Assembly: GCF_028309625.1 (NCBI RefSeq)
Contig: NZ_JAQMHR010000003.1
Span: 124,001 to 188,000, forward strand
Source: Trichococcus sp. K1Tr
GTDB lineage: Bacteria > Bacillota > Bacilli > Lactobacillales > Aerococcaceae
Direction of reading: 5' to 3'
DNA length: 64,000 bases
The notes under the pieces were generated by a model. The model was not told the origin of the DNA. It did not search any database and saw only the letters and a program-made list of their open reading frames with translations. A program made the position numbers and the translations under genes. Shown one piece after another: positions 1-7,751 of this stretch; the stretch's first letter is position 1, and each line of letters starts with the position of its first letter.

Positions 1-115
1 CGACCTACAGTTATTCCACGAAGGCGGCTACAGCGTAGGCAGCATCCAACCAGTGGATCTGTTCCCGCAAACACTGCATGTTGAATCAGTAGTGGCGTTG
101 ACACGCAACAAATAA
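1..115 (+). CDS. 23S rRNA (uracil-5-)-methyltransferase, C-terminal end (partial)
   Basis: The reading frame enters at base 2 and gives 37 residues before a TAA. The segment contains IQPVDLFPQTLHVESV, close to the VQPVDMFPxTxHVE block that ends the RumA/RlmD/RlmCD family of SAM-dependent RNA methyltransferases. In that family this block holds the substrate-binding and general-base end of the catalytic domain. The protein would methylate C5 of a uracil in 23S rRNA in the cytoplasm. Only the last few percent is present, so the exact target base cannot be told. A strong terminator follows directly. Confidence 0.8.
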   Translation, partial: DLQLFHEGGYSVGSIQPVDLFPQTLHVESVVALTRNK

Positions 116-129
116 ATGAAATAAAACAG

Positions 130-175
130 AAAGCCGCAAGGTAGTCATGAATGATGACTGTTCTTGCGGCTTTTT
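130..175 (+). terminator. Rho-independent terminator after the rRNA methyltransferase
   Basis: The arms AAAGCCGCAAG and CTTGCGGCTTT pair perfectly. An inner AGTCAT/ATGACT pair lies inside them and TTTTT follows. Confidence 0.9.
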
Positions 176-180
176 GTGCC

Positions 181-230
181 CTGACAGTCCATACTGGTAT
201 GATATAATCAACCTAAATGAGAACGGTTAC
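181..230 (+). promoter_or_regulatory. Promoter of the first short-chain dehydrogenase gene
   Basis: CTGACA (181-186), a 16-bp spacer and TATAAT (203-208) form a sigma-A promoter with an extended -10 (TGATATAAT). A CGGTTAC element sits exactly 15 bases after the -10 (224-230). The same spacing recurs at 35139 and 44330, so it may be a shared operator or leader element. Confidence 0.65.
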
Positions 231-325
231 ATAACCATATTATAGGGAAGGGTTTTGACGACGGATAGGAGGGGGATCTTCTGTCCAAGTTGGAATGGCT
301 GAATGCAAAATATTGGAGGAGTTTT

Positions 326-1114
326 ATGAAAAACATTGTGATAACGGGTAGTACTCGTGGCATTGGTTTTTCTATGGCAACCGAGTTTCTGCGTGCCGGA
401 TGCAATGTCACGCTGTCCAGCAGAGGTGAAGCAATAGCGGCATCAATTCGAAAGGAGCTGTCGCCCTTTGAGGGGAAATACATCTATGTCCCCTGCGATG
501 TCCGGGAAAAAGAAAATCTGCAGAAACTCTGGGATACTTCTGTGGTGCAGTGGGGAGAGATAGATATATGGATAAATAACGCGGGGCAAAATACGACACG
601 CGTGTTTTCTTGGGAAACGGACGGAACATGTACCGAAAACATCATTAAGACCAATCTAATCGGTATGATATACGGCTCACAGATTGCGGCAACGGGAATG
701 CTGAAACAGGGTCATGGTGCAATATACAGTATGGAGGGTTTAGGTTCAAACAACATGGTCCAGCCAAAAACAATATTGTACGGTACTACCAAACATGCCT
801 TAACGTACTTCATGAGAGGGCTCGCCAAGGAACTGGAGGGTACCAATGTAATAGCTGGGCGGTTGTCCCCTGGCATGGTGCTGACTGACTTCATCACAAA
901 AACGCCTGATGGTAAGCGGTCTGAGGTCTTCTCAGATGAGAAGTTCAGAAAGACATTCAATATATTGGCAGATAAACCGGAAACGGTTGCAAAATATTTT
1001 GTGCCGAGAATACTGAAGAACCTCAAAAACGACGCCCAGATTGCTTGGCTGACAAACCGAAAAGCGGCCTGGCGTTTTATGACTGCAGGATTCCGCAAAG
1101 ACAGGCTGATATAG
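326..1114 (+). CDS. Short-chain dehydrogenase/reductase (SDR)
   Basis: A classical SDR of 262 residues. The NAD(P) motif TGSTRGIG is at residues 7-14, the NNAG motif follows 'DIWI', and the catalytic YxxxK is Y152/K156. It should be a cytoplasmic NAD(P)-dependent oxidoreductase; the substrate cannot be inferred. The ATG at 326 follows GGAGG with good spacing. An in-frame ATG at 290 has no ribosome site and is rejected. It appears monocistronic with its own promoter. The C-terminus is longer and more basic than in minimal SDRs. Confidence 0.9.
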   Translation: MKNIVITGSTRGIGFSMATEFLRAGCNVTLSSRGEAIAASIRKELSPFEGKYIYVPCDVREKENLQKLWDTSVVQWGEIDIWINNAGQNTTRVFSWETDGTCTENIIKTNLIGMIYGSQIAATGMLKQGHGAIYSMEGLGSNNMVQPKTILYGTTKHALTYFMRGLAKELEGTNVIAGRLSPGMVLTDFITKTPDGKRSEVFSDEKFRKTFNILADKPETVAKYFVPRILKNLKNDAQIAWLTNRKAAWRFMTAGFRKDRLI

Positions 1115-1257
1115 GGAACTGTCTCAACTTGAGCTCTTACTTTCCTAAGAAAGCATGGATCGAAACAATCGAAATAGATAGATAAGCAAAAATTTGGGCA
1201 TATTGATCTGTGCGTAGTATGATGAAGTAACGAATAAATATGATGAGGAGTGCTATT

Positions 1258-2046
1258 ATGACGGCATATGAATTACCAAAAGTATGGCAGTGGAAAGAAG
1301 AGAACTCAAATAAAGTGGGCAACCGTCCAACAGCCGGCAGTCGATTCGAACAAAAATTACCAGTCGGAGAGGCTCCGTTTCAACTCTATTCATTAGGAAC
1401 ACCGAATGGCATAAAAGTCACAATCATGTTCGAAGAACTGAAAGAATTAAGTGTAGCGGGTGCAGACTATGACTTGTACACTATCAACATCGGGGAAGGT
1501 GACCAGTTCGGTTCGGATTTTGTCGAGATTAATCCGAACTCCAAAATTCCGGCGCTTGTTGACCAAAGTCTAAGTCCGCGTGTGGAAATTTTTGAATCGG
1601 GATCCATTCTTCTTTACTTGGCAGAGAAATTTGGCCAACTGATCCCGACAGATATCCATGGCCGGACCGAAACCCTTAATTGGTTATTCTGGCAAATAGG
1701 GGCAGGGCCCTATGTTGGGGGAGGATTTGGTCACTTTTTCGCTTATGCTCCTGAGCCTATGCAATACCCGATTGATCGCTTCACGATGGAGACGAAACGT
1801 CAGCTGGATTTGCTCGATAAAACTTTAGCGGAGCGTCCTTATGTGGCAGGCGATACCTATACCATCGCGGATATTGCCATATGGTCTTGGTACGGTCGTT
1901 TAGCTTTAGGGAAACTATATGAAGGATCTTATGAATTTTTAAATCTGGATGAATACTCTCATCTCTTGGAATGGTCTAAGCGTATTGCAGAACGACCTGG
2001 TGTTAAAAGAGGTCTGGCAGCGGAGTATCAACCGCTTGGGGAGTAG
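1258..2046 (+). CDS. yghU: YghU-like glutathione S-transferase / disulfide-bond reductase
   Basis: The protein has 262 residues and matches the E. coli YghU type along its length. Recognisable blocks are LPVGEAPFQLYSLGTPNG, NPNSKIPAL (the cis-Pro region of the thioredoxin-like GST domain), FESGSILLYLAEKFG and the C-terminal helical domain with YTIADIAIWSW. The family binds glutathione and reduces disulfides of small molecules in the cytoplasm. The start at 1258 is chosen because GAGGAG lies 9-14 bases upstream; an ATG at 1240 would bury that site. A promoter for the next gene starts only 18 bases after the stop. Confidence 0.9.
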   Translation: MTAYELPKVWQWKEENSNKVGNRPTAGSRFEQKLPVGEAPFQLYSLGTPNGIKVTIMFEELKELSVAGADYDLYTINIGEGDQFGSDFVEINPNSKIPALVDQSLSPRVEIFESGSILLYLAEKFGQLIPTDIHGRTETLNWLFWQIGAGPYVGGGFGHFFAYAPEPMQYPIDRFTMETKRQLDLLDKTLAERPYVAGDTYTIADIAIWSWYGRLALGKLYEGSYEFLNLDEYSHLLEWSKRIAERPGVKRGLAAEYQPLGE

Positions 2047-2063
2047 TTTCAGAAAACGATGCG

Positions 2064-2092
2064 TTGACATTTAGTCCCCTAAAAATTATAAT
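2064..2092 (+). promoter_or_regulatory. Consensus promoter of the MATE gene leader
   Basis: TTGACA (2064-2069), an exact 17-bp spacer and TATAAT (2087-2092). Transcription should start near 2099, leaving about 128 nt of untranslated leader before the MATE start codon. That leader contains a complete terminator hairpin. Confidence 0.8.
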
Positions 2093-2144
2093 CAAATGAT
2101 ATTAACCAAATAGATAATCCTCTTTTTGCCACCGGGCAGAGAGT

Positions 2145-2210
2145 TCAAGGTGTTCAGAAACATTCCGTAGGTCTTTGAAGGAATGTTTTCGGGATACCTT
2201 TTTTATTTTT
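2145..2210 (+). terminator. Leader terminator (candidate attenuator) upstream of the MATE gene
   Basis: A long stem, interrupted by one mismatch and one bulge, runs from AAGGTGTTCAGAAACATTCC (about 2147-2166) to its complement at 2180-2200. The loop is 2167-2179 and a T-rich tract follows (2199-2210). A smaller possible hairpin (about 2120-2143) precedes it. The terminator lies downstream of the consensus promoter at 2064 and upstream of the MATE ribosome site at 2213, so it sits inside the leader. It may be an attenuator or riboswitch platform. The alternative is that it only ends transcripts of the upstream gene. Confidence 0.75.
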
Positions 2211-2226
2211 GGAAGGAGACTGTAGC

Positions 2227-3555
2227 ATGGAAAAATCATTATTGAAGGACTTTTCGAAGTATGTCAGCCTGAATATCTTAGGTATGATCGGTGTGTCGTT
2301 CTACATTTTGGCCGACACCTACTATATTGCAAAAGCGTTAGGGGCCACCGGGATTGCGGCACTGAATTTCGCCATCCCGGTCTTCAGCATCATCCACGGT
2401 ATCGGTTTGATGATCGGCATCGGCGGGGCTGCCCGTTTCGGCATCCTGAAATCCCGGAACAAACACAAAGAAGGCGAAGCGGTTTTCGTGGGGGCGCTCA
2501 AGCTAGGCATTCTTGCAGGCCTGCTGTTCGCTGCGCTCGGGTTGTTCGGATCAAGGGCATTGTCATCGGTTTTGGGTGCCGATGCGATCACATTGCCTTT
2601 GACACATCCCTATATGGCCACGATTATGGTGTTTGCGCCGTTCTTCATCCTGAACAATACGGTCCTGGCTTTCGTCCGGAACGACAATAACCCCAGACTG
2701 GCCATGCTGGCGATGCTCGGGGGCAGTGTCTCGAACGTCATCCTGGATTACATTTTCCTGTTCCCGTTCAAAATGGGGATGTTCGGTGCCGCCTTTGCGA
2801 CAAGCCTTGCCCCGATCATCAGTTTGGGCATCCTCTCAATCCATTTCGCAAGAAAGAAATCCCGGCCCGCTATTTTGAAGCACAAGCTGACGCGTCCGGC
2901 GATCAAGGACATCCTCAATCTGGGATCTTCCACTTTCGTCATGGAAGTGTCCTCGGCGGTCGTGCTTACGACCTTCAATCTGTTGATTTTGGGGCTCGAG
3001 GGAAACAAAGGTGTTGCCGCCTACGGGATTGTCGCGAACATTGCCTTCGTGGCGGTCGCGATCTTCACTGGGCTGGGTCAGGGCGTGCAGCCGCTCATCA
3101 GCAAATATTATGGTCTGAAGGATCGCAATACGGTCCGGCGCGTGAACCGCTATGCATTGCTGACAGCGGGGTTCATCGCCGCCTTGATCTACCTGGGGAC
3201 CTTCTTCAACTCGGAAGCGCTGATCGGTCTGTTCAACAACGAAAATGATCCGGTGATACTAAAGTTGGCTGACAGCGGAATGAAAATCTATTTTCTTGGA
3301 TTTTTCTTTGTCGGAATCAATATCGTGACGGCGATGATCCTCAGCGCAACCGAAAAAGCACGCGCCGCCTTCGTTCTTTCGGTTCTGAGGGGACTGGCGG
3401 TCATCGTGCCGATGGCGATCGTATTGGGTAGCCTTTGGGGTATGACGGGCATCTGGTCGGCGTTTGTGCTTTCCGAGCTGATCGTTGCCGGATTTGCGTT
3501 CTATTTAGCGGGTGCGACCGAGAAGGGGGCCATAGCTTATGGAAATCCTGAATGA
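2227..3555 (+). CDS. MATE family efflux transporter
   Basis: The protein has 442 residues and about twelve membrane helices in two six-helix halves, as expected for MATE (MatE) exporters. The N-terminal half contains SFYILADTYYIAKALG and the second half mirrors it. Such proteins expel cationic drugs or metabolites in exchange for Na+ or H+ across the cytoplasmic membrane. The ATG at 2227 follows GGAAGGAGA. The gene overlaps the next small gene by 17 bases, so the two are probably translated together. The leader suggests ligand- or translation-dependent control. The substrate is unknown. Confidence 0.9.
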   Translation: MEKSLLKDFSKYVSLNILGMIGVSFYILADTYYIAKALGATGIAALNFAIPVFSIIHGIGLMIGIGGAARFGILKSRNKHKEGEAVFVGALKLGILAGLLFAALGLFGSRALSSVLGADAITLPLTHPYMATIMVFAPFFILNNTVLAFVRNDNNPRLAMLAMLGGSVSNVILDYIFLFPFKMGMFGAAFATSLAPIISLGILSIHFARKKSRPAILKHKLTRPAIKDILNLGSSTFVMEVSSAVVLTTFNLLILGLEGNKGVAAYGIVANIAFVAVAIFTGLGQGVQPLISKYYGLKDRNTVRRVNRYALLTAGFIAALIYLGTFFNSEALIGLFNNENDPVILKLADSGMKIYFLGFFFVGINIVTAMILSATEKARAAFVLSVLRGLAVIVPMAIVLGSLWGMTGIWSAFVLSELIVAGFAFYLAGATEKGAIAYGNPE

Positions 3556-3913
3556 AACAGTCAAAGCAGAATCACTGAAATCCTTCCGATCAACGATCCG
3601 AAAATCCGAAAATGCATTGACCAGTATGGCCGCTAAAGGTGCCAACACGACATTGGTGGCGAAACGGCTCAAAGCTCTCCGCATCGGCTTGGCTGTGCTG
3701 GAACAAGTTTGGGATGGAAAGCCCCATCCTTACACCCACGAGGACTTGGCGGAAGCCCGCATCCTGCTTGCCGCTTTGCTGCCCTCAATTGAAGGCATCC
3801 GTGCCAAATCCAAACTAGGCAGTCCGCAGAAAACCCTTCTGGAAAGAAGGATCAAGTCGCTGGAACTGGCACTTCAGGAAATGGATGATAGTACCGATAA
3901 AGATCTCAGCTAA
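3539..3913 (+). CDS. Small helical protein of unknown function
   Basis: The protein has 124 residues, is soluble, rich in Ala, Leu, Lys and Glu, and predicted mostly alpha-helical from its sequence pattern. It has no signal peptide or membrane segment. I do not recognise a family. It starts inside the 3' end of the MATE gene (17-base overlap) and ends at a terminator, so the two genes form one transcription unit. It could be an accessory protein of that unit, but nothing in the sequence shows a function. Confidence 0.7.
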   Translation: MEILNETVKAESLKSFRSTIRKSENALTSMAAKGANTTLVAKRLKALRIGLAVLEQVWDGKPHPYTHEDLAEARILLAALLPSIEGIRAKSKLGSPQKTLLERRIKSLELALQEMDDSTDKDLS

Positions 3914-3925
3914 TAAAATTTTCAT

Positions 3926-3971
3926 AAAAAAATCCTCGAAAGTCCACATTAGACTGTTCGGGGATTTTTTT
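3926..3971 (+). terminator. Terminator after the MATE operon
   Basis: AATCCTCGAA pairs with TTCGGGGATT, with an inner AGTC/GACT stem, flanked by A-run and T-run. Confidence 0.9.
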
Positions 3972-4174
3972 GCTAGTCGTAAAAGTTAGCAAAACTAAAG
4001 ATACGTGCGATAATCTTTGTGAAACTAAAGATATTTTGCATGTAACACTTGTGGTTCGGCTCACTATATCGAAATATATTTTTCAACTGATTAATCTTCT
4101 TGAAAACAGATGGTCGTATTTCTTTTATGAGGCTTATCAAATCTAACAAAATACATTCAGACAGGAGAATGAAC

Positions 4175-4600
4175 ATGGGGAAAGTAATTTTGGGTCTGAC
4201 CATTTCTTTGGATGGATTTGCGGAGGATCCTGATTGGTAGGTCGATTATGAATATCAAGTTCCGATATTTGTGTTTACCGATAAGGCTCCGGAAAAACAT
4301 CCGAAAGAATCAGATAAGGTAACCATTACGTTTGTCACGACCGGCGTCGCTGATGCAATCCTCCAAGCCAAAGCGGCAGCGGGTGAAAAAGATGTGAACA
4401 TCATAGGCAGCGCACTGACCACACCGCTCTGTTTAAAAACCGGTTTGGTCGATGAATTGCAAGTGGATATCGTGCCCTGGTTTTTACGGACCGGATTTCG
4501 ACCATTTGAGAATCTTGATAATAATGATGTCAAACTGGAAAGAATTCATTTGATTGGACTCCCTGCTGGCAGAACGCACATCAGTTATAAAATTATCTAA
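4175..4600 (+). pseudogene. DHFR-like (RibD C-terminal domain) protein, decayed
   Basis: The frame opens at ATG 4175 with MGKVILGLTISLDGFAED, the usual N-terminus of RibD-C/YyaP-type dihydrofolate reductase-like proteins, then meets TAG at 4238-4240. The same frame continues from 4241 to 4600 with VPIFVFTDKAPEKHP and the family C-terminus (IGSALTTPLCLKTGLVDEL, GLPAGRTHI). Compared with intact relatives, about 50 residues between SLDGF and DPDWY are missing, and the Tyr codon after DPDW has become TAG. The GCGGAGGATCC at the junction suggests deletion between short repeats. The product is very likely non-functional. Confidence 0.8.
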
Positions 4601-4659
4601 GGCCATTCTGTAGTTTCATAGGCTCTATTTCGAACCTCTAAATTATTTTTGAAAAACGT

Positions 4660-4690
4660 TTGACTTAGTGTTCAGGTGAAGTCGTAGAAT
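4660..4690 (+). promoter_or_regulatory. MerR-type promoter without an obvious gene (copy 1)
   Basis: TTGACT (4660-4665), a 19-bp spacer and TAGAAT (4685-4690), with the dyad GACTT-N12-AAGTC inside. A 19-bp spacer with an internal dyad is typical of MerR-family activated promoters. About 70 bp including upstream sequence is nearly identical to 19640-19716. No gene begins shortly after this copy, so it may be a relic, or it may read into pflB 330 bp away. The rest of 4601-4875 shows no convincing gene. Confidence 0.6.
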
Positions 4691-4879
4691 GTAAACAGTA
4701 AGTCGCTCCAGCTAAAAAACTGCACGTACCGATGAAAATCAAATGTACCTCTTAACGATAAAGTAGGAGAAATGTGCAATTGTTCTCGTATGCCTCATGG
4801 GAATACCGACAATACAAGCGTGAATCTCGTGAAAACGTCACCAGTTGTATAACAGGTGATACAGAATTGCCGTTGTAAC

Positions 4880-4948
4880 TATAACAGGTATATCCCTTTA
4901 TAAAAGCTTTTTTATCTTTTTTTATGATATAAAGGCATATCTGTTATA
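4880..4948 (+). repeat. Long imperfect inverted repeat upstream of pflB
   Basis: TATAACAG-g-TAT...CCTTTATA at 4880-4902 is repeated inverted as TATAAAGGCATATCTGTTATA at 4928-4948, with an AT-rich loop between. The right arm overlaps the -35 region of the pflB promoter. It could be an operator or a cruciform-prone site. It does not match the Rex or FNR consensus. Confidence 0.55.
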
Positions 4949-4972
4949 AAATCATTCGTGATGGTGTATAAT
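4944..4972 (+). promoter_or_regulatory. Probable pflB promoter
   Basis: TATAAT at 4967-4972 is preceded 17 bp upstream by a weak TTATAA -35 (4944-4949). A weak -35 overlapped by an inverted-repeat arm suggests regulated transcription, as expected for an anaerobic enzyme. Confidence 0.55.
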
Positions 4973-5015
4973 GTGAATATAAAAACAAACTTCTAAAATA
5001 TGGAGGAATTAGTTT

Positions 5016-7286
5016 ATGAATAATGCGTGGCGTGGTTTTAAAGGTTCTCAATGGCAAAACGGTATTGACGTCCAAGAATTCATCAAAGATAACTACACAG
5101 AATATGTTGGCGATGACAGTTTCCTGGAAGGTCCTACGGAAGCAACAAGTGAATTGTGGCAAGCAATCGTAGAACTCAAAAAGCAAGAAATCGCTAATGG
5201 CGGGGTTTTGGATGCAGACACTTCTGTTATCAGTACAATAACTTCTCATCCGGCTGGTTATATCAACAAAGATTTAGAAAAAATCGTTGGTTTACAGACA
5301 GAAAAACCATTGAAACGCGGGTTGAACGTTTATGGTGGTATCCGTATGGCAGAAACCGCATTAAAATCTTATGGTTATGAACTTGATCCTGAATTGGATG
5401 AATTTTTCACAGAACACCGTAAAACGCATAACCAAGGTGTCTTTGATGCTTACGATGATGACATTCGCATGGCTAGACGCAATAAGATCGTTACGGGATT
5501 ACCCGATGCTTACGGTCGCGGACGAATCATTCCAGACTTCAGACGTATCGCATTGTATGGTGTTGATTATTTGAAGAAACAAAAACTAAACGATTGGAAC
5601 GCCTTGCAGGCAAAAACGTATACAGAAGAAGACATTCGTTTGCGCGAAGAAGTTTCAACGCAATATCGTGCATTAGGCAAACTGATCGAATTAGGAAAAA
5701 TTTATGGCTTCGATATCAGCAGACCGGCAGCAAATGCACAAGAAGCAGTACAATGGGTTTACCTCGGGTTCTTGGCTATGGTTAAAGAAGACAATGGTGC
5801 TGCACAAGGTTTAGGGCGTATTGCAGAATTCCTGGATATCTATATCGAGCGTGATCTCCAAGAAGGCACTTTGACTGAAAAAGAAGCGCAAGAATTGATT
5901 GACCACTTGGTAATGAAAGTTCGTATCGTTCGTCAACTAAGAACGCCTGAATACGAAGCTTTGTTTGCAGGAGATCCAACTTGGGCAACATTGACATTTG
6001 CAGGTATGCTTGATGACAACAATTCATTGGTGACAAAAAATACATTCAGATTCTTGCAAACACTCTATAATATGGGTAACGCACCAGAACCTAATATGAC
6101 TTTGATGTGGAATGAAAAACTTCCTAAAGGATTCAAGGATTTCTGTGCAAAAGTAAGTATTGATACAAGTGCTATCCAATATGAGAATGACGATGTTATG
6201 CGTCACTATTATGGAAGTAATGACGTTTCAATCGCTTGCTGCGTAAGCCCGACAGCAGGAGATACGGGTAGTTCTATCCAATTCTTCGGTGCCAGAGCGT
6301 CCCTTCCTAAAATCCTGACGTATGCCGTTACAGGTGGTTACGATGAGAAAAACAGAAGTAAAGTTATCGATGGCCTAGAACCGATTACAGATGAATACTT
6401 GGACTATGACACACTGATGGAAAAAATCGATGCTGTTATGGATTGGGTAGCGACAACTTATGTTAGAGCATTGAATATCATCCACTACATGCACGATAAA
6501 TATGCATACGAAGCTGTTCAATTTGGTTTGCTGGATACAAAACTACACAGAATGATGGCTACTGGTATTGCTGGTATCGGATTGGCAACTGACTCAATGA
6601 GTGCTGTTAAATATTCTAAGGTCCGTGTCGTTCGTGACGAAGAGGGCTTCCCGATCGACTATGTCGTTGAAGGCAATCAGTTCCCAACATTCGGTAATAA
6701 CGAAAAAGCAGCAGACGAAATTGCTGACATGCTGATCAAGAAATTTGTCGGCAAGTTGAAAGCTCAACCTACTTACCGTAATGCTGAAATCACAACTTCT
6801 ATTTTGACAATTACTTCAAATATCGTTTACGGAAAAGCAACAGGTGCGCTATTCAGTGGACAAGATGCGAAGTACAAAGGCTACAGAGAAGCATTCACGC
6901 CATTGTCTCCAGGAGCTAACCCAAGCTACAGCAGCCCTTACAAAGGTGCGCTGGCAGCGTTGAAATCAGTAAGTACGATTGATTTTGAAGACGTTAAAGA
7001 TGGTTCTTCCTATACATGGGCAGTTCATCCGAAAGCTTTAGGAAAAGAACGTGACGTTCAAGTAGAGAACTTATCGATGCTATTGGACGGATACTTTGGA
7101 AAAGATGGCGGACATCACTTAAACGTTAACGTATTTTCTAAGGAAGGCCTAGAAGAAATGTTGAGAAATCCAGAGAACTATCCACAAGCTACCATCCGTG
7201 TATCTGGATATGCGTTGGAGTTAGCAAAAGCAACGAAAGAACAAATTTCAGACTTGCTGGAACGCGTTGTTCATGGTTCATTCTAA
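5016..7286 (+). CDS. pflB: Formate C-acetyltransferase (pyruvate formate-lyase)
   Basis: The 756-residue length is standard for PflB. The adjacent catalytic cysteines are C408 and C409 in SIACCVSPTA, and the glycyl-radical site is G731 in RVSGYALE near the C-terminus. The enzyme converts pyruvate and CoA to acetyl-CoA and formate in the anaerobic cytoplasm. It needs the radical-SAM activase PflA, which is not encoded nearby. GGAGG lies nine bases before the ATG. The gene is monocistronic, ending at a terminator. Codon choice looks like that of a highly expressed gene. Confidence 0.97.
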   Translation: MNNAWRGFKGSQWQNGIDVQEFIKDNYTEYVGDDSFLEGPTEATSELWQAIVELKKQEIANGGVLDADTSVISTITSHPAGYINKDLEKIVGLQTEKPLKRGLNVYGGIRMAETALKSYGYELDPELDEFFTEHRKTHNQGVFDAYDDDIRMARRNKIVTGLPDAYGRGRIIPDFRRIALYGVDYLKKQKLNDWNALQAKTYTEEDIRLREEVSTQYRALGKLIELGKIYGFDISRPAANAQEAVQWVYLGFLAMVKEDNGAAQGLGRIAEFLDIYIERDLQEGTLTEKEAQELIDHLVMKVRIVRQLRTPEYEALFAGDPTWATLTFAGMLDDNNSLVTKNTFRFLQTLYNMGNAPEPNMTLMWNEKLPKGFKDFCAKVSIDTSAIQYENDDVMRHYYGSNDVSIACCVSPTAGDTGSSIQFFGARASLPKILTYAVTGGYDEKNRSKVIDGLEPITDEYLDYDTLMEKIDAVMDWVATTYVRALNIIHYMHDKYAYEAVQFGLLDTKLHRMMATGIAGIGLATDSMSAVKYSKVRVVRDEEGFPIDYVVEGNQFPTFGNNEKAADEIADMLIKKFVGKLKAQPTYRNAEITTSILTITSNIVYGKATGALFSGQDAKYKGYREAFTPLSPGANPSYSSPYKGALAALKSVSTIDFEDVKDGSSYTWAVHPKALGKERDVQVENLSMLLDGYFGKDGGHHLNVNVFSKEGLEEMLRNPENYPQATIRVSGYALELAKATKEQISDLLERVVHGSF

Positions 7287-7299
7287 TTAAACACAATCA

Positions 7300-7329
7300 G
7301 GTTAGAGGTATATGCCTCTAACCTTTTTT
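7300..7329 (+). terminator. Terminator of pflB
   Basis: The perfect stem GGTTAGAGG(TA)/(TA)TGCCTCTAACC is followed by TTTTTT. Confidence 0.9.
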
Positions 7330-7554
7330 GTCGTTCTGAATCAGGGCTCGGAATAGCGTTGTTTCCTGAACGAAACGTTCGCAGAGGATGAAAATATCAT
7401 TCCCTTCCTTGCGAATGCGAGCGACATAGAGCGGTCTGAAATCAATCTGCGTGGTTGAGGTTATTGAGGATTCCAAATTATATTTTTCAAACGATACCAT
7501 TAGAAAGAGATTAATTTCACAAAAAAATAGAAATACCGGTAAAATAACATACAA
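7318..7554 (-). pseudogene. Possible remnant of a regulator C-terminus (low confidence)
   Basis: A minus-strand frame of up to 78 residues ends beside the pflB terminator. Its part IDFRPLYVARIRKEGN...ILCERFVQ resembles in pattern the last strand and helix of LysR-type effector domains, including the regulator at 9336. No ribosome site, DNA-binding domain or good start codon is visible. It may be a fragment of a lost gene or chance coding. The rest of 7331-7740 is AT-rich and shows no gene. Confidence 0.25.
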
Positions 7555-7751
7555 ATAGTGATATAATATTTTTGTTGAAAAAGAGATTCCTCTTATTTGA
7601 AGGTTTTTGACTTTGAAAAGGGATTATCCGGAAACTTGTGATAAAATTCTCAACAGGTGACCGATGATTTACTTCAAGCGAAAAGCTGTTTAAAATTTAT
7701 TAAAGGTTTAGGTCTCTTTATCAATAAAAAATTTATCATTTGGAGGAAATA

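Noticed and set aside
2099-2210. Known riboswitch in the MATE leader
   Set aside because: No ACGR loops, preQ1-type pseudoknot or yybP-ykoY core could be matched by eye. It is left as an unclassified candidate attenuator.
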